A DNA stretch of 35,617 nt, from the NCBI GenBank assembly GCA_013036995.1, contig JAAOXG010000031.1:1-35617 (forward strand). Reading direction: 5' to 3'. Origin of the DNA: Lacrimispora defluvii (GTDB lineage: Bacteria > Bacillota > Clostridia > Lachnospirales > Lachnospiraceae). The translations under genes and the position numbers were made by a program. Of this stretch, positions 26,218-33,269 are shown in pieces (position 1 is the stretch's first letter; each line of letters opens with the position of its first letter). The notes below the pieces were generated by a model. It was not told the DNA's origin. It was given only the letters and a program-made list of their open reading frames with translations, and made no database searches.

Positions 26218-26383
26218 TGTCTGTCGGTTTTTGACGGATAAACAGGATATCGGGATACCGGCTTTCGCTATGCTCCGGCGAGAGGGGTATTCTATGGGAT
26301 TTTATACTTATAAGAGGTGGAACTAAAGGCGGCGCAATCCGTACATATCGCCCTCCACTCGTACAATTTCATAAGCCTATTCT

Positions 26384-26426
26384 AAAAAAGTCAGTATTTT
26401 GCCAAGGGCAGCATACTGACTTTTTT
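26384..26426 (+). terminator. Bidirectional intrinsic terminator
   Basis: AAAAAAGTCAGTAT pairs with ATACTGACTTTTTT around a 15-base loop. It marks the right edge of the cargo and insulates the ICE sigma-like gene from cargo transcripts, including any riboswitch read-through. Confidence 0.8.
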
Positions 26427-26524
26427 CTTTCGACAAAAAAACTAATACAACGACTGGATTTTCCAAAAAAAGGGGATTTGGGAGTTGTTTTATATATAAG
26501 CGTGTCGAGCCCGCGCTGCCGTTC

Positions 26525-26576
26525 TCCTCCGCTTCTGACATTTTGACTCACCATCAAAATCTCAGAAAACGGAGGA
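26525..26576 (+). promoter_or_regulatory. Hairpin masking the Shine-Dalgarno site of the sigma-like gene
   Basis: TCCTCC (26525-26530) pairs with GGAGGA (26571-26576), and TTCTGA (26533-26538) with TCAGAA (26562-26567). GGAGGA is the ribosome-binding site of the gene at 26585. The 15-base block CCTCCGCTTCTGACA (26526-26540) is identical to the one upstream of the coupling-protein gene. Confidence 0.65.
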
Positions 26577-26584
26577 CAAGCCAT

Positions 26585-27004
26585 ATGGCAGAAAAGAAGG
26601 AATATCGAATCAAGGTGCAGGGGCAGCTCGTCCCTGTCACCGAGGAAATCTATCTAACCTATTACCGCATGAAACGCCGTGAACTGCATCTGGAGGAAAA
26701 GGACGCAAGGCATGGTGTGTTTTTCTATAGCGGGCTGGATACCGGAGAAACCAACGGAGAGGATGCAATCCCTGATTTGCTTTCGCCCCATGTGGAGGAT
26801 ATGGTAGTGGACAAGCTCATGTCACAGCGGCTCCATCAGTGTATTGGGCAGCTTACCAGCCAGGAACAGGAATTGATTTTTACTCTGTTTTTTCAGAATA
26901 AAAGCGAGCATCAACTGGCAGCGGAAACTGGTATCCCGCGCATGACAATCCACGACCGAAAGGTTAAAATTTTGAGTACTTTAAAAAAACTTATGGAAAA
27001 GTAA
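26585..27004 (+). CDS. Sigma-70-like ICE regulator
   Basis: A 139-residue protein. The C-terminal half reads QLTSQEQELIFTLFFQNKSEHQLAAETGIPRMTIHDRKVKIL, a sigma region 4-type helix-turn-helix; the N-terminus (MAEKKEYRIKVQGQLVPVTEEIYLTYYR) is typical of ICE-encoded sigma-like proteins next to integrase modules of Tn916-like elements. No region 2 core-binding segment is evident, so it may act as a region 4-only regulator. ATG at 26585 is chosen because GGAGGA precedes it; that ribosome site lies in a hairpin. The upstream ATG at 26543 would run through the hairpin. It probably controls excision or transfer genes. Confidence 0.8.
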   Translation: MAEKKEYRIKVQGQLVPVTEEIYLTYYRMKRRELHLEEKDARHGVFFYSGLDTGETNGEDAIPDLLSPHVEDMVVDKLMSQRLHQCIGQLTSQEQELIFTLFFQNKSEHQLAAETGIPRMTIHDRKVKILSTLKKLMEK

Positions 27005-27018
27005 AAATTTTTCCGTCC

Positions 27019-27058
27019 AACCCCCTCATGAAACCGGATTAGTAGTGAGGGGGTTTTT
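27019..27058 (+). terminator. Intrinsic terminator after the sigma-like gene
   Basis: AACCCCCTCA (27019-27028) pairs perfectly with TGAGGGGGTT (27046-27055), followed by a T run. It lies 15 bases after the stop codon. Confidence 0.9.
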
Positions 27059-27349
27059 CTCATTCCCTCCATGGTTCCTTGAAAATTTCATATCCGATGA
27101 CCTGAACACGTTAGCTGACGGACCCCAAAAAGAAAAGCGACCCCGGAGGATGCGCCAAGACCACCTGTAGGCAGGCAGCAAGAAAAGTGAAATCACTTGT
27201 TTTCTGTTCGCTCGTTTCTTCCTGCTCCTATCAAAGACGGCCAAATAAGGTGCAGAGCGGTACCCATCCGACCGGAAAACAGGCTGTGGCAGCCTGTCTC
27301 GCAATGACCCCGTCAGCCTATAATGATACTTCTGCCCAGTCACAGCCCC
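27059..27349 (+). other. Gap between sigma-like gene and structured region
   Basis: No supported gene is seen. A minus-strand frame of 105 codons (27343-27026) is open but has no ribosome site, runs through the terminator and has an unnatural composition, so I leave it out. The region holds GC-rich tracts and may be the 5' part of the structured RNA listed next. Confidence 0.4.
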
Positions 27350-27637
27350 CTTGAAAGGGGATCACGCAATGAGGGCAGCCGGCAGAGATCCTGGCGGGGG
27401 TGAAATTCCCATGATGCGGTGAAGCCAGCCGTAGTTCAGACCGTTGCCTTTGTTGTGCAAGACTCATACGCTTTGCACAGTGCGCTTGGGGAGTAGTGTC
27501 GAATTAAGCGCCTTGATTACAGAAAAAAGACTTAATGTCAGAAGCGATGGGGATCGCTCTGTTTATACAGCAGAGCGGTTCCTATATTTGTGCCATTAAG
27601 AAAAAACAGAGAATCTCGAATCAAGGAGGTGTAAAGT
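27350..27637 (+). ncRNA. Candidate structured RNA / leader upstream of mazF
   Basis: Several stems follow one another: CTGGC (27391-27395) with GCCAG (27424-27428) around GGG/CCC; TGTGCAA (27454-27460) with TTGCACA (27473-27479); GCGCTT (27482-27487) with AAGCGC (27506-27511); CTTAATG (27531-27537) with CATTAAG (27594-27600). AGCGAT/ATCGCT (27543-27558) and GCTCTG/CAGAGC (27556-27576) share three bases, so they compete. CCTTGATT (27511-27518) can pair with AATCAAGG (27619-27626), which overlaps the mazF ribosome site AAGGAGG. It matches no riboswitch class that I know. Confidence 0.5.
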
Positions 27638-28045
27638 TTGGACACGATGAAGCAAGGCATCAGCCGCGGCGATATTTACTACGCCGATTTAAACCCCGTT
27701 GTGGGCTGTGAACAAGGGGGCATCCGTCCCGTGCTTATCCTGCAAAATGACATAGGTAACCACCACAGCCCCACCACAATCGTCTGCGCCATCACCGGCA
27801 AGCCGAAAAAGCCCCTACCCACCCATACGGCTATTGCCGGGGCGGGCAGATTGTCCAGAGAGTCCTTTGCACTTCTGGAGCAGATACGCACCATTGACCG
27901 GACCCGGCTTCGGGGTTGGATCGGCAAATTGGATGAACAGAAGATGGAAGAAATCAACCAGGCACTTTCTATCAGCGTCGGACTTAGTCCGGCGCTTTTT
28001 TATGAAGGGGGGAATTTTTATGAGCAACAAAACAATCATGTTTGA
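27638..28045 (+). CDS. mazF: MazF/PemK family endoribonuclease toxin
   Basis: A 135-residue protein with the PemK/MazF fold: the N-terminal SRGDIYYADLNPVVGCEQGG, then IRPVLILQND and TTIVCAITGKPKKPLPTH, and FALLEQIRTIDRTRL. The family cuts mRNA at short motifs. TTG at 27638 has AAGGAGG at 8 bases; ATG at 27647 is a possible alternative. The ribosome site can be masked by a long-range stem with CCTTGATT. No MazE-type antitoxin precedes or follows it; instead its end overlaps the excisionase-like gene by 26 bases. Solitary MazF-like genes beside integrases occur in Firmicutes ICEs and may serve control of excision rather than killing (inference). Confidence 0.87.
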   Translation: MDTMKQGISRGDIYYADLNPVVGCEQGGIRPVLILQNDIGNHHSPTTIVCAITGKPKKPLPTHTAIAGAGRLSRESFALLEQIRTIDRTRLRGWIGKLDEQKMEEINQALSISVGLSPALFYEGGNFYEQQNNHV

Positions 28046-28238
28046 AAAATACCCCGATGTAGTCGAGGTAAATCAATTACGGGAAATGCTCGGAGGCATC
28101 AGCCGGAAACTGGCTTATAAACTGCTTTCGGAAAAAGAGATACATAGTGTTCGCATTGGGCGGACCTATAAGATTCCCAAGGCATGCGTAATTGAATATT
28201 TACTGAGTGAAGAAATGTGCCATATCAAGCTTGTCTGA
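28020..28238 (+). CDS. Excisionase-like helix-turn-helix DNA-binding protein
   Basis: A 72-residue protein of the MerR/excisionase winged-helix kind (VVEVNQLREMLGGISRKLAYKLLSEKEIHSVRIGRTYKIPKACVIEYLL), the size and form of Tn916-like Xis and of phage excisionases. ATG at 28020 lies inside the 3' end of mazF with GGGGGG about 8 bases upstream, so translation is probably coupled. It sits 149 bases before the integrase, the usual position for a recombination directionality factor. Binding sites cannot be assigned. The family is clear; the exact role as excisionase is inferred from position. Confidence 0.83.
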   Translation: MSNKTIMFEKYPDVVEVNQLREMLGGISRKLAYKLLSEKEIHSVRIGRTYKIPKACVIEYLLSEEMCHIKLV

Positions 28239-28386
28239 TATGGTTTTTTGCTTATTATTGACCCAAAACCGTAGAAAAATCCATTGGATTGTTTCCGCGT
28301 AAATCAGTAGCTATCCTATGCTTTCTATGGTATTGTGATGTTGTCAATGGTAGGCAAATACGCTGTTATTTCAAAGGAGGATAACA

Positions 28387-29634
28387 ATGATAACAGGCTG
28401 CCTACAAGAAAAAAACAATACTTATTACGCCGTTTTATACATTAAGGTGGACGGCAAAAGAAAAACCAAATGGATTCCCACCGGATTGCCGGTAGCGGGA
28501 ACCAGCGACAGGAAAGCGAAGAAAGCCTTTGACCAGATCCGGTTGGAATACGAACAGGAGCAGGAAGAAAAGGAGCGTCGGGAAGCTGAGGAACGTGCCA
28601 GAGAACTGATCGAGGGCAAACGGAATCCCCAAGCGGAGGTACTGTTTACTGACTACCTTCAAAAATGGCTGATACAAGCAAAACCCACGATAGCTAAAAC
28701 AACATTCAAAGGCTATCAAACCATGCTGGATGGGCGAATCAGCCGGTACTTTACCGAACTGAACATCACCTTGGCAGAGGTTACTCCACAGCATATTCAA
28801 GACTTCCATCAATCAATTTTTGATGAGGGCCACACACCGAATACGGTTATCCATTATCACGCAGTCCTCCGCAGAGCACTACAGAATGCGGTGAAAAAGG
28901 AGATCATCGGCAGTAACCCTGCTGATCGGGTAGACAGACCAAAAAAGAATGTATATCAAGCTCAGTTTTATTCTGCAGAGGAAATGATGGCACTGTTTGA
29001 TGCGATATCAGATGATCCCTTGGAGATTTGTGTGAAGCTGGCAGCTTACTATGGCTTACGCCGAAGTGAAGTCCTGGGATTAAAGTGGGATGCGATTAAC
29101 CTCGAGCACAAGACCATCTCCATCAAGCACAAGGTGATTGAGGATACGGTAGATGGCAAATCGATAGCGGTCGGTGAGGATGTACTTAAAACCAAGTCCA
29201 GCTTCCGCACTCTTCCGTTACTGCCATCGGTGGAAAAACTACTGCTTGCAGAAAAGGAAAAGCAGGAAATGTACCGAAAGCTATTCAAACGCTCTTACTG
29301 CCGAGATTACCTCGACTACATCTGCCTCGACCAAACAGGAAAGCTCATGCGCCCTAATTATGTGACGGATCACTTTAGCTGGGTGCTTGAAAAAGCCGAC
29401 CTCAAAAAAATCCGTTTCCACGATTTAAGACATTCCTGCGCCAGCTTACTGCTTGCAAATGGGATATCAATGAAACAAATCCAGATATGGCTGGGGCACA
29501 GCACTTTTTCGACCACAGCAGACATTTACTCTCATCTGGACTTCCACGCACAGATCGAATCTGGCTTGGTTATGGATGGGATGTTTGAAAGAAACCGAGT
29601 GGCGGAACCTACTGGACTTGCAGCGGCCAACTGA
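28387..29634 (+). CDS. int: Tyrosine recombinase integrase of the ICE
   Basis: A 415-residue phage-type integrase. An N-terminal arm-binding domain (about residues 1-60), an acidic linker rich in E and R (EQEQEEKERREAEERARELI), a core-binding domain (about 75-180) and the catalytic domain are in the usual order. The catalytic residues are visible: Arg225 in YGLRRSEVLGL, His345 and Arg348 in HDLRHSC, His371 in WLGHST and the nucleophile Tyr381 in ADIYSHL. ATG at 28387 has AAAGGAGG upstream. As the last gene of its group, it marks the right end of the ICE; the attachment site should lie within the next 300 bases. Confidence 0.95.
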   Translation: MITGCLQEKNNTYYAVLYIKVDGKRKTKWIPTGLPVAGTSDRKAKKAFDQIRLEYEQEQEEKERREAEERARELIEGKRNPQAEVLFTDYLQKWLIQAKPTIAKTTFKGYQTMLDGRISRYFTELNITLAEVTPQHIQDFHQSIFDEGHTPNTVIHYHAVLRRALQNAVKKEIIGSNPADRVDRPKKNVYQAQFYSAEEMMALFDAISDDPLEICVKLAAYYGLRRSEVLGLKWDAINLEHKTISIKHKVIEDTVDGKSIAVGEDVLKTKSSFRTLPLLPSVEKLLLAEKEKQEMYRKLFKRSYCRDYLDYICLDQTGKLMRPNYVTDHFSWVLEKADLKKIRFHDLRHSCASLLLANGISMKQIQIWLGHSTFSTTADIYSHLDFHAQIESGLVMDGMFERNRVAEPTGLAAAN

Positions 29635-29725
29635 TTTTCTACGGACTGCTTTATGGGAATACAGCAAAGCCTTATAAAACAAGGGTTCAGGCATATCCGT
29701 TTTCTATAAAAGCAGAAAAAACGCC

Positions 29726-29843
29726 CTCAAAAGAGAGCGTAGAAAAGACCAAAAAAGGAAGAGCCTGTTGCGGACATTGACCGCAAACAGGCTCATGTGG
29801 ACACCGTGGAAAAAAGATTTCTTATCTTTCTCCAAAGAGAGCG
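29726..29843 (+). repeat. Pair of direct repeats, possible integrase sites
   Basis: CTCAAAAGAGAGCG (29726-29739) and CTCCAAAGAGAGCG (29830-29843) differ at one of 14 bases and are 104 bases apart, start to start. They flank the hairpin at 29761-29794 and lie just beyond the integrase, so they are candidates for arm-type integrase or excisionase sites. Confidence 0.4.
29751..29794 (-). terminator. Hairpin, probable minus-strand terminator
   Basis: GAGCCTGTT-GCGG (29761-29773) pairs with CCGC-AAACAGGCTC (29781-29794), one base bulged. On the minus strand it is followed after four bases by six T residues, so it would terminate transcription of the second element arriving from the right. Confidence 0.55.
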
Positions 29844-29936
29844 CCAAATTCTCAAAATAAATCAGATTCTCCGCAGGCAATGACCAATTTTATGATGCCA
29901 TAAATCCTCAGACTCTTCATGGCCGTGTTCAAATAA

Positions 29937-30803
29937 TTATGCGGCTGTTTTCGGTCGATGTACTTGCCATTGATAATTCCTGCCCTGTTTTCTGATAAAA
30001 GGCGGCGGGAGCTTCTTCGGTTGAACCATATCGGGCGGCGGCTTTAAATGGATGATTTGTTTCTGCGCCAATGTTTTTGATGAAACGGGACGTTTCGGAA
30101 ACGAATAATCCTGCCAGCATGAAATGAACTGTTTTCGCATATTTTTCATTCTTCTGACTGTTGGAAGCATTGCGAGGATTTTGCTATAGCCGCTATCATT
30201 GTTTCGGTGCAGAGCATCCCCTTGGCGGGGAGGCTCACACGCTGTCACAAACGGCTCACACACCGTTTCAGCGGTTTCGGTGGTGTCTACGGCTTCATCT
30301 GGACAGCTATCGCTTACAGGGGCAAAGCTGGGTTCCATGCGCTCAGCGTAATCCTCCGCATGGATGGCATCGGCAAAGGCATGCTCCTGAATGGCTTTCA
30401 TGAGCGCCAGTTTGGAAAGGTTCCGTTCCACGGCAAGGCCAATATAAAAAGAACGCTGCGCATCGGTTTCGCAGTACTCCAGTATCACGGCGTTCTGTGT
30501 CCAGCCAAGATACTGTGCCCTTTCCATAAGAATCGGGTTGTTTTCATAAGTGCGGTAAAAGTCACGCATCCTGCGGAGATTGCGAAGAGAGAAGCCCTTC
30601 AGCGATGGAAACCGGTCGGCGAGCATTTCAGCCAAGTGCGGGATAAACGCTTTTTCTCCCTGACGGCAGATACATTGACCGATCCGTGTATAAAGCTCCA
30701 GCAATGCCCGATTGCAGGGCTTCTCATCTTTTTCATAGCATTCAGCTACCGCAGAGGCAATCTGTTCCAGATACAGGGCACTGTTCTTTTTCAACGCTTT
30801 CAT
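29937..30803 (-). CDS. DUF1016 N-terminal domain protein without the nuclease domain
   Basis: A 288-residue protein. Residues 1-150 match the DUF1016/YhcG N-terminal domain (LELYTRIGQCICRQGEK, then FPSLKGFSLRNLRRMRDFYRTYE, LGWTQNAVILEYC and AVERNLSKLALMKAIQEHAF). Full YhcG-like proteins continue into a PDDEXK nuclease; here the C-terminal 140 residues are low in structure and lack it (KPPPDMVQPKKLPPPFIRKQG). It could be a natural short form found in mobile elements or a copy altered by a frameshift, since the -1-type alternative frame in 30120-29929 is also open. ATG at 30803 has AAAGGAG upstream and is preferred to the frame start at 30860. Its function is unknown. Confidence 0.75.
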   Translation of the reverse strand: MKALKKNSALYLEQIASAVAECYEKDEKPCNRALLELYTRIGQCICRQGEKAFIPHLAEMLADRFPSLKGFSLRNLRRMRDFYRTYENNPILMERAQYLGWTQNAVILEYCETDAQRSFYIGLAVERNLSKLALMKAIQEHAFADAIHAEDYAERMEPSFAPVSDSCPDEAVDTTETAETVCEPFVTACEPPRQGDALHRNNDSGYSKILAMLPTVRRMKNMRKQFISCWQDYSFPKRPVSSKTLAQKQIIHLKPPPDMVQPKKLPPPFIRKQGRNYQWQVHRPKTAA

Positions 30804-30887
30804 AGACTTCTCCTTTCCGGCTCCGTGGGAGCCTGTTTTTTTATGTACCCGGCAGAGCAAGCTCCGCCGGTGAAATGCTTGGAATTG

Positions 30888-31259
30888 TTAGTAGCTTTGT
30901 TTCATTTCAAGGCCGCCGCCCTGTTGTGCAGTTGCTTCATCCATATGAACGCCCAGCCGGTTGGGAAGATAATCACTCAGCCAAGTGCCGCCGAAAGCAC
31001 TGTGTGACTGCAAACGCCATATGGCGAGCTTTCCCATATGCAAATCCACATTTTCCATAGAAAACAGCAGATTGGTGCAGCCGTCATGCTCAAAAGCGAA
31101 AACATCCTTGAAGGTATCGCCGTTTTGCAGGATGCCTTCCTGCGTCAGCAGTTCGTTGATGCCGTTTACCCATTCTGAAAGCTCTCCGCCGCAGCCTTGA
31201 ATGATCAGTCCCTCACGGTCTGTCATGGTGCGAAGTTCATCTGTCGTAATCCGTTTCAC
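30888..31259 (-). CDS. Unrecognised ICE protein following DUF4314
   Basis: A 123-residue protein starting with GTG at 31259 (VKRITTDELRTMTDREGLII), with AGGAGG 7 bases upstream. The text (LIIQGCGGELSEWVNGINELL, then FEHDGCTNLLFSMENVDLHMGKLAIWRL) looks like a compact soluble alpha/beta protein. It lies 14 bases after the DUF4314 stop and is clearly in the same operon. I have seen this gene order in Clostridia mobile elements but do not know a name. No catalytic motif is evident. Confidence 0.65.
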   Translation of the reverse strand: MKRITTDELRTMTDREGLIIQGCGGELSEWVNGINELLTQEGILQNGDTFKDVFAFEHDGCTNLLFSMENVDLHMGKLAIWRLQSHSAFGGTWLSDYLPNRLGVHMDEATAQQGGGLEMKQSY

Positions 31260-31273
31260 GGTGCATCCTCCTT

Positions 31274-31555
31274 TCATTCCATCCTCATGCCGAACTGCGG
31301 AGTGGGACTTTCCTCCGGCTCAGACGGTGCTGGACGCGAGAGCACCGAGAAGCTGTCCTCTCCGGGAACGACACCGAGGGTGCGCCCATTGTCAAAGGTG
31401 CAGTGAAGCGTGCCGATGTCATCCACAAAATCTACCGTCCCTTCCGTACCCGGCGCAATGGGGGCGTAGGGATCGTCCATACTGTCGAGGCGGATACGGG
31501 TTCCGCTGGGATACCGCTCTTTCATCCGCTGTGCTTTTTGGTAATCGAATAACAT
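31274..31555 (-). CDS. DUF4314 domain protein
   Basis: A 93-residue protein. The segment KERYPSGTRIRLDSMDDPYAPIAPGTEGTVDFVDDIGTLHCTFDNGRTLGVVPGEDSF is the DUF4314 domain, a small beta-barrel fold widespread in Firmicutes mobile elements with no tested function. ATG at 31555 is preferred to the ATG at 31561, which directly abuts the GGAGGA ribosome site. A proline/serine-rich tail follows (RPAPSEPEESPTPQ). It lies downstream of the recombinase genes and upstream of the unrecognised gene in one minus-strand unit. Confidence 0.8.
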   Translation of the reverse strand: MLFDYQKAQRMKERYPSGTRIRLDSMDDPYAPIAPGTEGTVDFVDDIGTLHCTFDNGRTLGVVPGEDSFSVLSRPAPSEPEESPTPQFGMRME

Positions 31556-31649
31556 TTTCATTCCTCCTGATTAAAATTTGCATTCAGCTACTTATGGGAT
31601 ATAGAAAATCAGGCGCAGGATATTTCCCCGCACCTGATTGCCGTTGCCC

Positions 31650-33269
31650 TTATATGATCTGCTCAATCTCCGTTCCGTCCTTGAAACGGATGAGCAGTTT
31701 TTCTTCGCTGAGTACCGTAATGGCGCTGATCAGCTGCCGCACCGTGACCTCGTCAAAGGTGGCGATGCCGGTGTCCATCGATTCCAGCTCGGCGGCAAGC
31801 TGTTCCACGCGCTCGTCCGCCTGTTCGGTATCCTGCTTATTTTTCTCCAGCTCACTCCGTTTTGCCACCAGTGCGGAAAATTCCATGCTGACCTTTTTCA
31901 GTTCCTCATCGTATTGGGTGGAATCCGCTCCCACAGCGGCGGCAAGCTGAAGGAGCCTGTACTGCTGTTCCCGCAGTTGGGAGAGTCTGCTGTCAATGGC
32001 TGCGAGGCTGGTTTCACCGCCCTTTGGTGTGAGTGTGGTGCGGATGCTGTCCTGTAGAATCGCTTTCATGCTCTTTAGGCTGAACATTTCGTTCATGGCG
32101 CTGACCACCGCTGTGTGAATCCGGCTTTCCTCCAGCGTAGGTGCGTCCTTGCAGAACTTTTTGCCGTTCTCCAGACGGTTGATGCACCGCCAGACAATTT
32201 TTTTACCCTCCGGTCTGGTCCATGTCACCCTGCGGTAAGGGCTGCCGCAGTTCCCGCAGGATAACAGCTCGGTCAGCACATATTTGCCGCTGTATTTGGC
32301 AAGCTCGGTTTTGGCTGCGGCACTGACTTTTTTCAGGCTGGAGCGCCGTGCCATTTCCTCCTGCACCCGCTGAAAGGTCAGCCGGTCGATGATGGCGGGA
32401 TGGCTGTTTTCCACATAGTATTGGGGGAGCTCGCCTGTGTTTTTCTTGGTCTGGCGGGTGAAAAGGTCTGCGATGTAGGTTTTCTGGAGAAGAGCATCCC
32501 CCATGTATTTTTCGTTTCGAAGCATCCCCCGTATCACGCCGTCATTCCACTTTTTATGCCCCCGCGCCGTTTTGATGCCGTCCGCCTCAAGGTCTGCGAT
32601 GATTTTGGCTACGCTGTGCCCAATCAGATACCGTGAAAAAATCCTGCGGACGATTTCCGCTTCCCCCGGGTCGATTTCAGGCAGATTGTTCTCGCCCCTG
32701 CGATAGCCTAAAAATCCGGCATAGTGAAAATAAACCTTGCCGTCCTTGAAATTTTTGCGGTGTCCCCAGCGGATGTTGCCGCTCATGGACTCGCTCTCGG
32801 CCTGTGCCTGGCTCATCATAAAGGTGAGAATCATTTCGTTGTCCATGTAGAGGGTGTTGACATTTTCCTTTTCAAAGAAGACGCCCACGCCCATCCGCTT
32901 GAGCCTGCGAACATAATCCAGACCGTCCAGCGTATTCCGGCAGAACCGGGACACCGATTTGGTGATAATCAAATCCACCTTGCCCTTTTCGCAGGCTTTA
33001 ATCATCCGCAGGAAATCCTTGCGCTTTTTGGTAGAGGTTGCGGTTTTGCCCTCGTCCGCAAACATATCCACCATGGTCCACTCCTGCTGGGCGGCGATTT
33101 TTTCGGTGTAATATTCAATCTGCGCCTGATAGCTGTCGAGCTGTTCCTCGGAGCTGGTGGAAACGCGGCAGTAAGGCGCTACCCGCAGGCGCTGTTTGCG
33201 GATATCCTTTTGGTTGTGTTTGGGATCGGCGGGAATCACCGTGACTTTTCTCACTGCGCTTTCGGGCAC
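31650..33269 (-). CDS. Large serine recombinase (intact)
   Basis: A 539-residue site-specific recombinase. The catalytic resolvase domain shows the nucleophile Ser37 in APYCRVSTSSEEQ, then TSTKKRKDFLRMIKACEKGK and ITKSVSRFCRNTLD with its conserved arginines. A Recombinase domain and a zinc ribbon (LLSCGNCGSPYRRVTW, then WRCINR with the later Cys) follow, then a coiled coil (about 430-510). All parts are present, so it should be active. GTG at 33269 has AAAGGAGG upstream and overlaps the end of the preceding recombinase gene by 19 bases. It is the third gene of a three-recombinase operon. Confidence 0.94.
   Translation of the reverse strand: MPESAVRKVTVIPADPKHNQKDIRKQRLRVAPYCRVSTSSEEQLDSYQAQIEYYTEKIAAQQEWTMVDMFADEGKTATSTKKRKDFLRMIKACEKGKVDLIITKSVSRFCRNTLDGLDYVRRLKRMGVGVFFEKENVNTLYMDNEMILTFMMSQAQAESESMSGNIRWGHRKNFKDGKVYFHYAGFLGYRRGENNLPEIDPGEAEIVRRIFSRYLIGHSVAKIIADLEADGIKTARGHKKWNDGVIRGMLRNEKYMGDALLQKTYIADLFTRQTKKNTGELPQYYVENSHPAIIDRLTFQRVQEEMARRSSLKKVSAAAKTELAKYSGKYVLTELLSCGNCGSPYRRVTWTRPEGKKIVWRCINRLENGKKFCKDAPTLEESRIHTAVVSAMNEMFSLKSMKAILQDSIRTTLTPKGGETSLAAIDSRLSQLREQQYRLLQLAAAVGADSTQYDEELKKVSMEFSALVAKRSELEKNKQDTEQADERVEQLAAELESMDTGIATFDEVTVRQLISAITVLSEEKLLIRFKDGTEIEQII

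Larger units (their letters stand above)
29635..29936. other. Gap at the probable ICE right end
   Basis: This 302-base stretch between the integrase and the oppositely oriented DUF1016 gene holds no gene. It contains a strong hairpin and a pair of near-identical 14-base direct repeats, both listed separately. It is where the element's attachment site and integrase arm sites would be expected, but the crossover core cannot be set without the other end of the ICE or an empty-site sequence. Confidence 0.5.

Noticed and set aside
27026-27343. Minus-strand ORF of 105 codons beginning MTGQKYHYRL
   Set aside because: It runs into the terminator of the sigma-like gene, lacks a ribosome site and is rich in R, S and P in a way typical of shadow frames.
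27380-27431. Resemblance to FMN or cobalamin riboswitches (GGTGAAATTCCC)
   Set aside because: The remaining conserved blocks of both classes are missing, and the nearby gene is a toxin, so I call it only an unknown structured RNA.
30207-31007. Plus-strand ORF of 266 codons opposite the DUF1016 gene
   Set aside because: It is the antisense shadow of a gene with clear family motifs.
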